From NCBI GenBank assembly GCA_045613945.1, contig JAZLBZ010000043.1, positions 1 to 15,678 on the forward strand: a DNA stretch of 15,678 nucleotides. Direction: 5' to 3'. Positions 6,542 through 14,646 of this stretch are shown here, in pieces. Both the position numbers and the translations under genes were made by a program. The notes under the pieces are model-generated. The model was given only the letters and a program-made list of their open reading frames with translations. It searched no databases and was not told where the DNA came from. Position 1 is the first letter of the stretch, and each line of letters begins with the position of its first letter. Origin of the DNA: HGM04593 sp045613945 (lineage in GTDB: Bacteria; Bacteroidota; Bacteroidia; Bacteroidales; Bacteroidaceae).

Positions 6542-8596
6542 ATGGAAAGTAAAGACGCAAAATCGGGCAGCGCAGCGGGCGGAGCCAAAGATTTCATAAT
6601 AAAATATGGCCGCAGAATCTGGAGTGGCCTGCTGGTTATCACATGCATAGGACTGATAATATATTTCATGCCAAAGGAGAAAAGCGTGTACTACGACTTC
6701 AAGCGCGACACCCCCTGGGCACACGAGCAGTTGAGGGCCGAGTTTGACTTCGATGTCCCAAAAAGCGAGGAGGAAATTACAGCCGAGGAGGACAGTATCA
6801 GAGAGTTGGCAATCCCTATATTCAGGCAAACCGGCTCGCTGAACGATTTAAACAGCGCTGCAACACCTGTCAACAACGCAGATTTTGAGAAAAGGCGCGC
6901 CCTGCAGGCATCCCTTAAGAGCATTTTTGAACGAGGTGTAATAGAGGATGGCGACACAGCCTACCTGAACCGCAACACACCTAACAGAGTGCTGACATAC
7001 CGCAACAGCGTGGAGCACAGGCGCTACGAGTCGCGCAACTTCATAACACTCTCACGCGCACGCCATATATTGCTGAACACGACAGCCGACACCACAGGAG
7101 TGATGCGGTTCCTGAAGCCCAACTACAAATGCGACGTACAGGCAACCCAGCAAGAACTGGAGAAGCAGATAAAGGCCATAAGCCCCGTGAGCAAGCACGT
7201 GAAAGAGGGCGAGAAAATCATTGGCAACGGCGACATTGTCGATGGAGAGAGCGAAAAGAGCATAAAGGCCTACCTTGCCCAAAAGAAGATAAACGAGAAA
7301 ACAAAGTCAGCAAGCAACCGCAAATACATTCTTTTCGGGCAGATTCTGTTCATCGTGGTGTGCATGATAATCCTGCTTGCATACCTGAGCATCTACAAGA
7401 AGGAGGTGATGAGCAATGCCAACAAGTTCACGTTCACAATCATATCGGCCACAATATTCCCAATATTCGTGGGAATCATAATAGCATATGGCGGTATAAG
7501 CGTCTTTGTGCTACCCTTTGCAATCCTGCCCATTACGCTGAGCCTTTTCATTGACGAAAGCACAGCGTTCGTCACCAGTTGCATATCACTGGCCATGTGC
7601 TCCATTATGCTGGCATCGCCTTATGAGTTCATGCTGTTGCAGATACTGGCTGGGTGCAGCGCCATCCTCAGCCTAAAGGAACTCTCATCAAGAGCACAGA
7701 TGTTCAAGTGTGTAATCATAACATTCCTGACATACGCCATTGTATACCTTTGCTACAAACTGGTGATAACTGCCGGCCTGTCAAAGATAAGCACTCTTAT
7801 GTATGCATACTTTGCAGTGAGTTCAATACTTACCCTGCTCATATACCCTTTGATGCTCATCATAGAACGAACATTCGGCTTCATTTCTAGCGTGACACTC
7901 ATTGAACTTTCAAATCTCAACAGTAAACTGCTGCAAAGGATGTCACAAGAGGCACCGGGCACTTTCCAACACTCAATGCAGGTTGGCAACCTTGCCGCCG
8001 AGGCAGCCATAGCCATTGGCGGCAACCCGCTCGAGGCGCGCACAGGCGCATTATACCACGACATCGGCAAACTTGAGAATCCTGTATTCTTTACCGAGAA
8101 CCAGAACGGCGGCATAAGCCCACACGACAGCCTCACGCCAATTGAAAGCGCACAGGCCATCATAAAGCACGTCACTGACGGACTCGCCACAGCAGAGCGC
8201 GAGGGACTTCCAAAGAAGATAAGGGAGTTCATAGCAACCCATCATGGATTGTCAAAGACCGGCTACTTCTACATCACATACAAGAACGAGCACCCAGGCG
8301 AAGAGATAGACGATAGCCTCTTTACCTATCCCGGACCAAAGCCCACTACAAAGGAGCAGGCTGTCCTTATGCTGGCCGATTGTGTTGAGGCGGCATCGCA
8401 CAGCATTCAGGAGTACACCGAGGAGAATATCTGCAAACTTGTGGACAACATCACCGACAGTAAACTCAAGGAGGGCGAACTGGAGATGACACCGCTCACA
8501 TTCCAGGATGTATATGTGATAAAAGAGGTCTTCAAGAAGAGACTGATGGCCATATACCACACAAGAATAAGTTACCCAACTGAAAACAAGCAATAA
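6542..8596 (+). CDS. 7TM-HD phosphodiesterase, PgpH family (probable c-di-AMP)
   Basis: The 684-residue product has the 7TMR-HDED / 7TM / HD layout of PgpH, which in Listeria degrades the second messenger c-di-AMP. A first membrane helix lies near 27-43. An extracytoplasmic domain of about 215 residues follows (45-260), rich in charged residues. About seven hydrophobic helices run from 262 to 447. The cytoplasmic HD domain covers about 460-680. Its metal ligands are visible: His477 in FQHSMQVGN, His506-Asp507 in YHDIGK, His543 in IIKHV, His567 in THHGL, and Asp613 in LADCVEA. All expected HD residues are present, so it should be active. Substrate is inferred from family membership; no c-di-AMP cyclase is in view. 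It has its own promoter and diverges from gltX. The DUF2851-like gene follows 29 bases downstream and is probably co-transcribed. Confidence 0.9.
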   Translation: MESKDAKSGSAAGGAKDFIIKYGRRIWSGLLVITCIGLIIYFMPKEKSVYYDFKRDTPWAHEQLRAEFDFDVPKSEEEITAEEDSIRELAIPIFRQTGSLNDLNSAATPVNNADFEKRRALQASLKSIFERGVIEDGDTAYLNRNTPNRVLTYRNSVEHRRYESRNFITLSRARHILLNTTADTTGVMRFLKPNYKCDVQATQQELEKQIKAISPVSKHVKEGEKIIGNGDIVDGESEKSIKAYLAQKKINEKTKSASNRKYILFGQILFIVVCMIILLAYLSIYKKEVMSNANKFTFTIISATIFPIFVGIIIAYGGISVFVLPFAILPITLSLFIDESTAFVTSCISLAMCSIMLASPYEFMLLQILAGCSAILSLKELSSRAQMFKCVIITFLTYAIVYLCYKLVITAGLSKISTLMYAYFAVSSILTLLIYPLMLIIERTFGFISSVTLIELSNLNSKLLQRMSQEAPGTFQHSMQVGNLAAEAAIAIGGNPLEARTGALYHDIGKLENPVFFTENQNGGISPHDSLTPIESAQAIIKHVTDGLATAEREGLPKKIREFIATHHGLSKTGYFYITYKNEHPGEEIDDSLFTYPGPKPTTKEQAVLMLADCVEAASHSIQEYTEENICKLVDNITDSKLKEGELEMTPLTFQDVYVIKEVFKKRLMAIYHTRISYPTENKQ

Positions 8597-8625
8597 CCAC
8601 CGCCAACAGCGGAAACAGGGAGTTT

Positions 8626-9549
8626 ATGAGCAGCACAATGTCTTGCCCTTATTGCGCAGAAACTATTGCCGGAGTGCCGAAAGCAGAGTTCAAAAACCTG
8701 CTTGCTCAGTTGCTGACAGAGCGCATTGAGGAGAAACGGAAGATCATAGAACGCATCTTTGCACAATGCGAGCAGAGATGGGACGACACCTTGTTGAAGG
8801 TTGCAATACGCAGTTTCGGGTTCGGCATACAGGGGCCTGTATTTGAGAAATGGGCAAGCGTGCTCAACACCCAGGCTTTGGGAAAGCACCGCGACAACCT
8901 CACACAGATTGAGGCAATACTGTTTGGGCAGGCGGGACTACTGGATGATGAGAGCATACCTTATTATTATAGGAACGACGCAACGCAGAGCGGCTACTAC
9001 AACGAACTCAAACGGGAATACCGTTTTCTTGGCAACAAGTTCGGCCTGGAGAGCATTGACCACAATATGTGGAACGGCGGTAATTCCACCCCACATCTGC
9101 GCATAGCAAGAATAGCCATGCTCTACTATCAGAGCAGGCTTACAATGTCAAGCATCACTGCCGTCAACACGCTCAATGATGCATACAGGATATTCAGCCA
9201 CTCACTGGATGGATACTGGCAAAACCACACCTGCTTTGGCGGCACTGAGACAACCGGCAACGGCAGTATGAGGCAGAAGCAGGTCGATGTAATCATAATA
9301 AACTCAGTTGTTCCAATGCTATACATCTATGGCAAGCATCGCAAAGAGGAGCGATTCTGCACAATGGCAATGGAATTGCTGCATCAGATAGAACCCGAGG
9401 AGAACAGCATCATCAAGAAATGGCACGCGTTGGGAATAAAGACAGAATGTGCCGCCGATACACAGGCACTGCTCCAGCTAAACCGCAGTTATTGCAAAAG
9501 CAACAACTGCACGGCATGCCCGCTCGCTAATGTAAAAGCGGAAATCTGA
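8626..9549 (+). CDS. DUF2851-like protein, N-terminally short
   Basis: The 307-residue product resembles the C-terminal two thirds of DUF2851 proteins, a Bacteroidota family of unknown function. Recognised stretches are AIRSFGFGIQGPVFEKWA, the block KHRDNLTQIEAILFGQAGLL, YRFLGNKFGL, and the end DTQALLQLNRSYC. From memory, family members are about 420-430 residues and begin with a domain carrying an NTDAGPDF-type motif; that part is missing, and the HD gene ends only 29 bases upstream. The cysteine cluster Cys290-x4-Cys295-x2-Cys298 near the C-terminus could bind metal or an iron-sulfur cluster, and Cys7/Cys10 lie at the N-terminus; both ideas are inference. ATG at 8626 has GGGAG three bases upstream; Met5 is an alternative start. 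No membrane segment or signal peptide is seen. The frame is otherwise intact, so it may be a working short form or a 5'-deleted relic. Confidence 0.75.
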   Translation: MSSTMSCPYCAETIAGVPKAEFKNLLAQLLTERIEEKRKIIERIFAQCEQRWDDTLLKVAIRSFGFGIQGPVFEKWASVLNTQALGKHRDNLTQIEAILFGQAGLLDDESIPYYYRNDATQSGYYNELKREYRFLGNKFGLESIDHNMWNGGNSTPHLRIARIAMLYYQSRLTMSSITAVNTLNDAYRIFSHSLDGYWQNHTCFGGTETTGNGSMRQKQVDVIIINSVVPMLYIYGKHRKEERFCTMAMELLHQIEPEENSIIKKWHALGIKTECAADTQALLQLNRSYCKSNNCTACPLANVKAEI

Positions 9550-9596
9550 AAGGTAAAAACGAAAGCTTTGTACAACGAGCGTAGCATACAAACACA

Positions 9597-9644
9597 ATAA
9601 AACAACAGATGCGTCTCAAGCTTGAGACGCATCTGTTGTTTTAT
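9597..9644. terminator. Perfect 48-base palindrome, two-way terminator
   Basis: Both 24-base arms are perfectly complementary, centred on AAGCTT between 9620 and 9621. The GC-rich core is GATGCGTCTC and the outer ends are A-rich on the left and T-rich on the right (TTGTTTTATA). A U-rich tail therefore follows the hairpin on either strand. It lies 47 bases after the DUF2851-like stop and 14 bases after the secDF stop, so it can stop both converging transcripts. Confidence 0.9.
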
Positions 9645-9658
9645 ATAATAAGGTTTAC

Positions 9659-12577
9659 TTATTTCTTGTTCACCTGCTTTGCAATCATCTTGTAAGCGAC
9701 AGGAGCTGCAATGAAGATTGACGACAGTGTACCGAACACAACACCAAGTATCATTGCAAATGAGAAACTGCGGATGCTATCACCACCGAGAATGAAGATA
9801 CAGAGCAACACAACCAATGTACTGAACGATGTATTCAATGTACGCGCGAGTGTTGTATTCAATGAGTTGTTGAACAGTTCAAGCTTATCGTGCTTTGGAT
9901 AGAGCTGGTTGAACTCACGTATACGGTCAAAGATAACCACCTTGTCATTGATAGAGTAACCGATAGCTGTCAGGATAGCACCAATGAATGTCTGGTCAAG
10001 TTCAAGCGACATTGGCAACAGGCCATGCAGCAATGAGTAGCAGCCCATAATCATAAGCACGTCAACAGCAAGAGCGAAGATTGAACCAACGCTATAAGCC
10101 ACATTGCGGAAACGCACGAGGATATAGATGAAGATTGCAATCAGGGCAAGAATCACTGAAACAACAGCGCCCTCACGGATATCGTCGGCAATGCTAGCGC
10201 CAACCTTCTGCGAACTCTTGATTGAACCGCCCTTGTCGTCCTGTGTATCGCAGAATCTCTCGAATGTAACATCCTCGGCAAGCATACCGCCCTTCTTCAA
10301 TGCTGTGTAGATCTTATGCTCAACCTTCTGGTCTGAATCGGTTGCAGTGTCATCAACGAGGTAGTTGGTAGAGATACGAACCTGGTCACCGCTTGTACCG
10401 TAAGAGATTACCTGAACATTAGCATCCTGAATCTCAGCCTTCAACAGGTCGCGAACCTCGGCATCAGAAACCTTCTGCTCGAACTTGACAACATAGTTGC
10501 GGCCACCGGTGAAGTCAATGCTCTTTGCCATGCCGCGCAATGCGAATGAAGCAACCATTGCCACTGCCAGCACAGTGAACACAATGTTCACCTTCTTTGA
10601 AGATGCGATAAAGTTGAACTTTGTATCCTTGAGCATCTTGCTTGAGAGCTTTGTGGTAAAGGTAAGATTCATCAACTTGTTCTTGTTAAGGAAACGCTCA
10701 TATACTACACGTGTAACGAACACTGCAGTAAAGAATGAACACAACAGACCAATAATCAAAGTTGTAGCAAAGCCCTTGATTGGACCTGTACCGAAGTTAT
10801 AAAGGATGACACCGGTGATGATTGATGTGAGGTTAGAGTCAAAGATTGCAGAGAATGCATTCTTGTAACCGTCGGTGAGCGCTGCACGTACGTTCTTGCC
10901 GGCACGCAACTCCTCCTTAGCGCGCTCATAGATGAGCACGTTGGCATCGACTGCCATACCCAGTGTCAACACAATACCTGCGATACCAGACATTGTGAGT
11001 GCTGCCTGGAACGAAGCAAGGATACCCAATGTAAAGAAGAGGTTGAGCAGCAATGCACCGTTTGCAATCATACCCGGAACAACGCCGTATATTGCGCACA
11101 TATAGAGCATGAGCAGTACGAATGCGATCACGAATGAAATCATACCCTGATTGATAGACTCCTCACCGATAGAAGGACCTACAACGTTGCTCTCAACGTC
11201 TCTCATTGGAACAAGCATCTTACCAGAGCAGAGCACGGTTGCAAGGTCCTGTGTCTCCTCGATAGTAAAACTGCCGTTGATAACACTGTGACCACCCGCA
11301 ATGCGGCCCTCAGGAACCGGTGCGCTGTATACCATACCGTCAAGCACAACTGCGATAGGACGAGCGCTCTTTGCGCACTCTTCGGTCAAGTTAGCCCAAG
11401 TGTGAGCCACAGCACCGTTCATTGTCATATTCACGCAAGGCTTGTTGTTCTGGAATGCAGCAGTAGCCTCTGCAATCACATCACCCTGCAAAGGAGCGAT
11501 ACCATCGGCATCCTTGTCCTTAATTGCATAGAGAGTATATACGCCATCCTTTGAGTCGGCACCCCAGCAGAGGTTCAACTCACGTGGCAATATTGTACGT
11601 GGGTTAAGAGCATCTCTTTCCATTGCCTTGCCTGCAGCGAGGACCTCGTCAATCTTAGCCTTACCCTCACGGTTGACATAAGCAACAATGCAACTGCCGG
11701 CGTTGCCTACAAGGCCAGCCAATGGGTTAACAGTCTCGCCCTTGCTCTTTGCAACCTCCTCGCCCAACTGCATGAGTTTTGGAAGAATCTTTGCAACCTC
11801 CTGGGCTGTATATGTCTCCCAGAACTGCAAGTTTGAAGAACGTGTAAGAAGTTCAATTACACGAGCCTTGTTCTCAACACCGGGAAGTTCAACCATAATG
11901 CGGCCCTGGCCACCGGCGAGTTTCTGAATATTAGGCTGTGCCACACCAAAGCGGTCTACACGCGAGCGTACCACATTAAAGGAGTTTTCAACAGCATTCT
12001 CAAGTTCTGCGCGAAGAACTGCCTCAACCTCGGCGTTTGTAGAGTTCTGGGTAACCTTGTGCTTCAAGGCGCTTGACGCGAAGATTGAAGCAAGAGTCTT
12101 GTCGGCCGGCAAACTTGTAATGAATGCACCGATAGCGTCACCATTAACCTCTGATGCCTTCTGTGCTGCAGCAATAGCCGCCTCAACATCCTGGTCTACA
12201 CTGCCACTTGCAAGTGACTTGAGGAACTCAGGCACTGACACCTCCAATGTAACACTGAGTCCGCCCTTCAAGTCAAGGCCAAGACCCATTTCCAACTCAC
12301 GACACTGCTGGAGGGTGTAGATACCCAACCATACTTTCTTCTCCTTGTTGGTTTCGAGATACTCCTCCTTCTTGAAGTTGAAATATTCGTTCTCCTGGTC
12401 AGCTGTAACGGTTACGCCGCTGTCCTGAAGCTCAGAAACCCAACTTGCAGTCTGCTCTGTTGCCCAGTTGTTCACCTTCTCGCTCTGGCTGCTTGTAACC
12501 CATGAGAATGAGAGGTAAAAGAGACACACAAGTGTCAGCAATACTGCAAAAACTTTTACAAATCCTTTGTTCTGCAT
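9659..12577 (-). CDS. secDF: SecDF fusion, protein-export membrane protein
   Basis: The 972-residue product is a natural SecD-SecF fusion, the usual state in Bacteroidota. It uses the proton gradient to complete preprotein export through SecYEG. An N-terminal helix covers 7-27. SecD motif GLGLDLKGGLSVTLEV (98-113) is followed by a long periplasmic P1 region (about 115-470) that includes the conserved VVRSRVDRFGVAQP. Six SecD helices run about 476-626, with proton-relay Asp544 in LGMAVDANVLIYERAKEE. The SecF half starts near 660, with IDFTGGRNYVVKF (687-699), its small periplasmic domain, and helices from about 803 to 965 carrying the IGYSINDKVVIFDRIREF motif (872-889; Asp878, Asp884). No yajC is adjacent. 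It has an apparent -7 promoter box and ends at the shared palindromic terminator. No Shine-Dalgarno is seen. Confidence 0.97.
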   Translation of the reverse strand: MQNKGFVKVFAVLLTLVCLFYLSFSWVTSSQSEKVNNWATEQTASWVSELQDSGVTVTADQENEYFNFKKEEYLETNKEKKVWLGIYTLQQCRELEMGLGLDLKGGLSVTLEVSVPEFLKSLASGSVDQDVEAAIAAAQKASEVNGDAIGAFITSLPADKTLASIFASSALKHKVTQNSTNAEVEAVLRAELENAVENSFNVVRSRVDRFGVAQPNIQKLAGGQGRIMVELPGVENKARVIELLTRSSNLQFWETYTAQEVAKILPKLMQLGEEVAKSKGETVNPLAGLVGNAGSCIVAYVNREGKAKIDEVLAAGKAMERDALNPRTILPRELNLCWGADSKDGVYTLYAIKDKDADGIAPLQGDVIAEATAAFQNNKPCVNMTMNGAVAHTWANLTEECAKSARPIAVVLDGMVYSAPVPEGRIAGGHSVINGSFTIEETQDLATVLCSGKMLVPMRDVESNVVGPSIGEESINQGMISFVIAFVLLMLYMCAIYGVVPGMIANGALLLNLFFTLGILASFQAALTMSGIAGIVLTLGMAVDANVLIYERAKEELRAGKNVRAALTDGYKNAFSAIFDSNLTSIITGVILYNFGTGPIKGFATTLIIGLLCSFFTAVFVTRVVYERFLNKNKLMNLTFTTKLSSKMLKDTKFNFIASSKKVNIVFTVLAVAMVASFALRGMAKSIDFTGGRNYVVKFEQKVSDAEVRDLLKAEIQDANVQVISYGTSGDQVRISTNYLVDDTATDSDQKVEHKIYTALKKGGMLAEDVTFERFCDTQDDKGGSIKSSQKVGASIADDIREGAVVSVILALIAIFIYILVRFRNVAYSVGSIFALAVDVLMIMGCYSLLHGLLPMSLELDQTFIGAILTAIGYSINDKVVIFDRIREFNQLYPKHDKLELFNNSLNTTLARTLNTSFSTLVVLLCIFILGGDSIRSFSFAMILGVVFGTLSSIFIAAPVAYKMIAKQVNKK

Positions 12578-12624
12578 TTCAATTAATTTTTATTGTGATT
12601 TATTTTGTTCCTGTTAAAAACGCG

Positions 12625-12632
12625 CAAATATA
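12625..12632 (-). promoter_or_regulatory. Candidate -7 box of secDF
   Basis: TATATTTG on the minus strand fits TAnnTTTG and lies 48 bases before the secDF start. No TTTG is found 17-23 bases upstream; that place is an A/T run (CTTTTTTTTAAAG on the minus strand). It is therefore half a promoter by consensus. Confidence 0.4.
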
Positions 12633-12738
12633 GCGTTTTTTCTTTAAAAAAAAGCATTATTTCCCGCATTTTCTTTATTTTATAATACAAAGAGGGCGAA
12701 AATGACGCAAAAGAGGAACATTCGGACACCCTACGACG

Positions 12739-12765
12739 AAAAAACAGGAACGCTACAAAGCGCCC
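12739..12765 (-). terminator. Probable terminator after the rhomboid pair
   Basis: On the minus strand a stem of seven pairs, two of them G-U (12748-12754 with 12759-12765), has a four-base loop. After four bases it is followed by six Ts (12744-12739). It is about 60 bases after the stop of the second rhomboid gene and before the secDF -7 box. The stem is short, so this is moderate evidence only. Confidence 0.45.
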
Positions 12766-12825
12766 TTGACCAATGGGAGGCGACACAGCCGGCTGCTGCC
12801 CGTTCAAAAAAAGGAAACCGTTTTT

Positions 12826-13725
12826 CTACTTGGACGAGGCGTCGAACAGGCGCTTTTTCTCGCTTTCGCTCAACGATGCATAGCCACCTTTCTTTATCTT
12901 TTCAAGAATAGCATCAATCTCGGACTCAGAAGCCTTTTTGCGAGCATTGTAGTCATAATCGGCCTCGCGTTTCCCACCCGAAGAGTATGTAAACCTGCGT
13001 TTTTCCTTGCGTTTGAAAAGAGTGCCAGAGAAGAGAGTCTTCACCCAATCTATCGGGCGATTTACAATTTCAGTAACATCATATCCTTTGCCAAGCAGAA
13101 ATGCAAAGATAAAACCGGCAAAGGCACCGCCAAGATGGGCAAAATTGCCGCCGGCATTGTCACCTGCCAGCAAAAGCACAGACACGAACACCACTACAAC
13201 AGCAAAGGTAGAGAGTTTCACGCTACCAAAGAGAAACAGGCTGATTCTGTATTCGGGAGAGCGGACAGCAGCAGCAACCACTACGGCAATCACAGCAGCC
13301 GACGCACCGACAAGATATGATGAGCCCACGACATTGGCAAAATATGGGAAAACATTGTACGCCGTCACAAAGAAGAGCGCGCCCATAATACCGCCGAGTA
13401 TGTATATGCCGACAAAATGCCTGACCGACATGAATCCAAGAAAAATTCGCCCAAACGAATAGAGCGCAAACATATTCCACAGGATATGCATGAGACTATG
13501 ATGCACGAACATATATGTGAAGAGGGTCCAGGGCCGGCAAAGGAGCGATGCCGGCGACGCCGGCAATTCCAGCCATGAGTTCACTGAAACAGCAAGGGAC
13601 TTCTGGTTCAGCAGAACCGAAAAAACACCGATTAAAACGAGGATTATATACACAAATATATTTGCATATATGAACTTCCAGACAACATCGGCCTGTTTGA
13701 ATCTTGCAACGATATTCTTAAACAT
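12826..13725 (-). CDS. Rhomboid-family intramembrane serine protease (long form)
   Basis: The 299-residue product is a rhomboid protease, which cleaves transmembrane segments inside the lipid bilayer. Hydrophobic helices run from about residue 18 to 212. The oxyanion region is FVHHSLMHILWNMFAL with Asn84. Nucleophile Ser142 lies in GASAAV, where Ala replaces the second Gly of the usual GASG. Catalytic His197 is in NFAHLGGAFAG. After the membrane core comes a basic linker (238-265) and a charged C-terminal tail, SEIDAILEKIKKGGYASLSE, which from memory recurs in Bacteroidota rhomboids and is probably cytoplasmic. The start overlaps the stop of the upstream rhomboid gene by 8 bases, and AGGAGG (13736-13731) lies 5 bases before the ATG, so coupled translation is likely. 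The substrate is unknown. Confidence 0.92.
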   Translation of the reverse strand: MFKNIVARFKQADVVWKFIYANIFVYIILVLIGVFSVLLNQKSLAVSVNSWLELPASPASLLCRPWTLFTYMFVHHSLMHILWNMFALYSFGRIFLGFMSVRHFVGIYILGGIMGALFFVTAYNVFPYFANVVGSSYLVGASAAVIAVVVAAAVRSPEYRISLFLFGSVKLSTFAVVVVFVSVLLLAGDNAGGNFAHLGGAFAGFIFAFLLGKGYDVTEIVNRPIDWVKTLFSGTLFKRKEKRRFTYSSGGKREADYDYNARKKASESEIDAILEKIKKGGYASLSESEKKRLFDASSK

Positions 13726-14404
13726 AAGGCCCTCCTATCTTTCCTTTCTTGCGCCAATAAAGAATCATCACAAGGCCAAAAAGCATACCTCCAAGATGCG
13801 CAAAATGCGCTATTCCATCCTGTGTGTTTGCAAAGCCCAGCAAAAGTTCAATAACAGCATAGCCCATCACAAAGAACTTCGCCTTTATTGGGAACGGTAG
13901 CGGGAAGACGAACATTTTCTCATTGGGGAATGACATACCAAAGCCCAACAGTATTGCATAGATAGCCCCCGAAGCGCCTACGGTGGTCCAGAACGAGTTC
14001 AGGAAATCACCCACAAGCATAACTCCCCCCGACGGCAACCTCACACTCTGGTAATGCACAAGCCCCGACTGGACAAAATCTACATACTGCACGACCTCCT
14101 GCAACAGGCCGGCCCCGACACCCGAGACAAGATAGAATATAAGAAAACGCTTGGCACCCCATACTCTCTCAAGCACGCCACCAAACATATATAGCGCAAA
14201 CATATTGAAGAACAGGTGCGAAAAACCGCCATGCATGAACATGTAGGTCACGAATTGGTAAGGGGCAAAATCGGTAGCCTTGAAGAAATGGAGCCCAAGA
14301 ATGGACACCAAGTCAATGTCTTGTCTCTTCAACACAAATGTTGCAAAGGCCATCAGTATGTTTATTGCCAAAAGATTTTTGGTAGCCTCGGGTAACTTAT
14401 TCAT
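13718..14404 (-). CDS. Rhomboid-family intramembrane serine protease (short form)
   Basis: The 228-residue product is a compact rhomboid protease without an extra tail. The conserved loop and helix FMHGGFSHLFFNMFALYMFG holds His58, His63 and oxyanion Asn67. Nucleophile Ser145 is in TVGASGAIYA and catalytic His203 is in HFAHLGGMLFG. A soluble loop of about 35 residues (104-138) precedes the GASG helix. I chose ATG at 14404 (MNKLPEATKNLLAINI), which matches the family N-terminus; the open frame could extend to 14476, but that adds 24 residues covering the likely promoter. It is the first gene of the rhomboid pair and overlaps the next by 8 bases. The two rhomboids differ strongly, so this is an old paralogue pair and not a recent tandem copy. 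Confidence 0.92.
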   Translation of the reverse strand: MNKLPEATKNLLAINILMAFATFVLKRQDIDLVSILGLHFFKATDFAPYQFVTYMFMHGGFSHLFFNMFALYMFGGVLERVWGAKRFLIFYLVSGVGAGLLQEVVQYVDFVQSGLVHYQSVRLPSGGVMLVGDFLNSFWTTVGASGAIYAILLGFGMSFPNEKMFVFPLPFPIKAKFFVMGYAVIELLLGFANTQDGIAHFAHLGGMLFGLVMILYWRKKGKIGGPYV

Positions 14405-14462
14405 ATAAAATCCGGTTTTTATTTCTAAGACGGCACGATTAACATCGCCGTATATGAGCGTG

Positions 14463-14470
14463 CAAATATA
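14463..14470 (-). promoter_or_regulatory. Candidate -7 box of the rhomboid operon
   Basis: TATATTTG on the minus strand lies 58 bases before the short rhomboid start. An imperfect upstream element (TGTG instead of TTTG) sits 20 bases further. It diverges from the argS promoter region. Confidence 0.4.
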
Positions 14471-14549
14471 GTGCAAACAACGGCAATAAGCACAACAGCA
14501 TTGCCAATATCAATCTATAATTTATTATTCAAGTATATTTCGGGTGATT

Positions 14550-14584
14550 TTTGGTCGCAAAATTACCGGTATTTATTATATTTG
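14550..14584 (+). promoter_or_regulatory. Candidate promoter of argS
   Basis: TTTG (14550-14553) is followed after 23 bases by TATATTTG (14577-14584). The -7 box is an exact consensus match; the spacing is longer than the 19 bases seen elsewhere in this window. The leader to the argS ATG would be about 55 bases, A-rich and without a Shine-Dalgarno. Confidence 0.5.
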
Positions 14585-14646
14585 CAAATTATTGCGGCTT
14601 AACAAAGCCTAAAAAAGCGAATTTGAACAAAAAAACATATAAAACG

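Noticed and set aside
6281..6829. Upstream extension of the gltX frame by about 180 residues
   Set aside because: The extension is Cys-rich, unlike any GluRS, overlaps the gltX promoter and runs antisense into the HD gene. The family N-terminus begins at 6280.
12766..13320. Plus-strand open frame of 184 codons opposite the long rhomboid
   Set aside because: It lies antisense to a gene with clear catalytic motifs, and its translation has no recognisable domain.
14405..14476. 24-residue upstream extension of the short rhomboid
   Set aside because: It covers the candidate -7 box, and MNKLPEATKN is the better family-like start.
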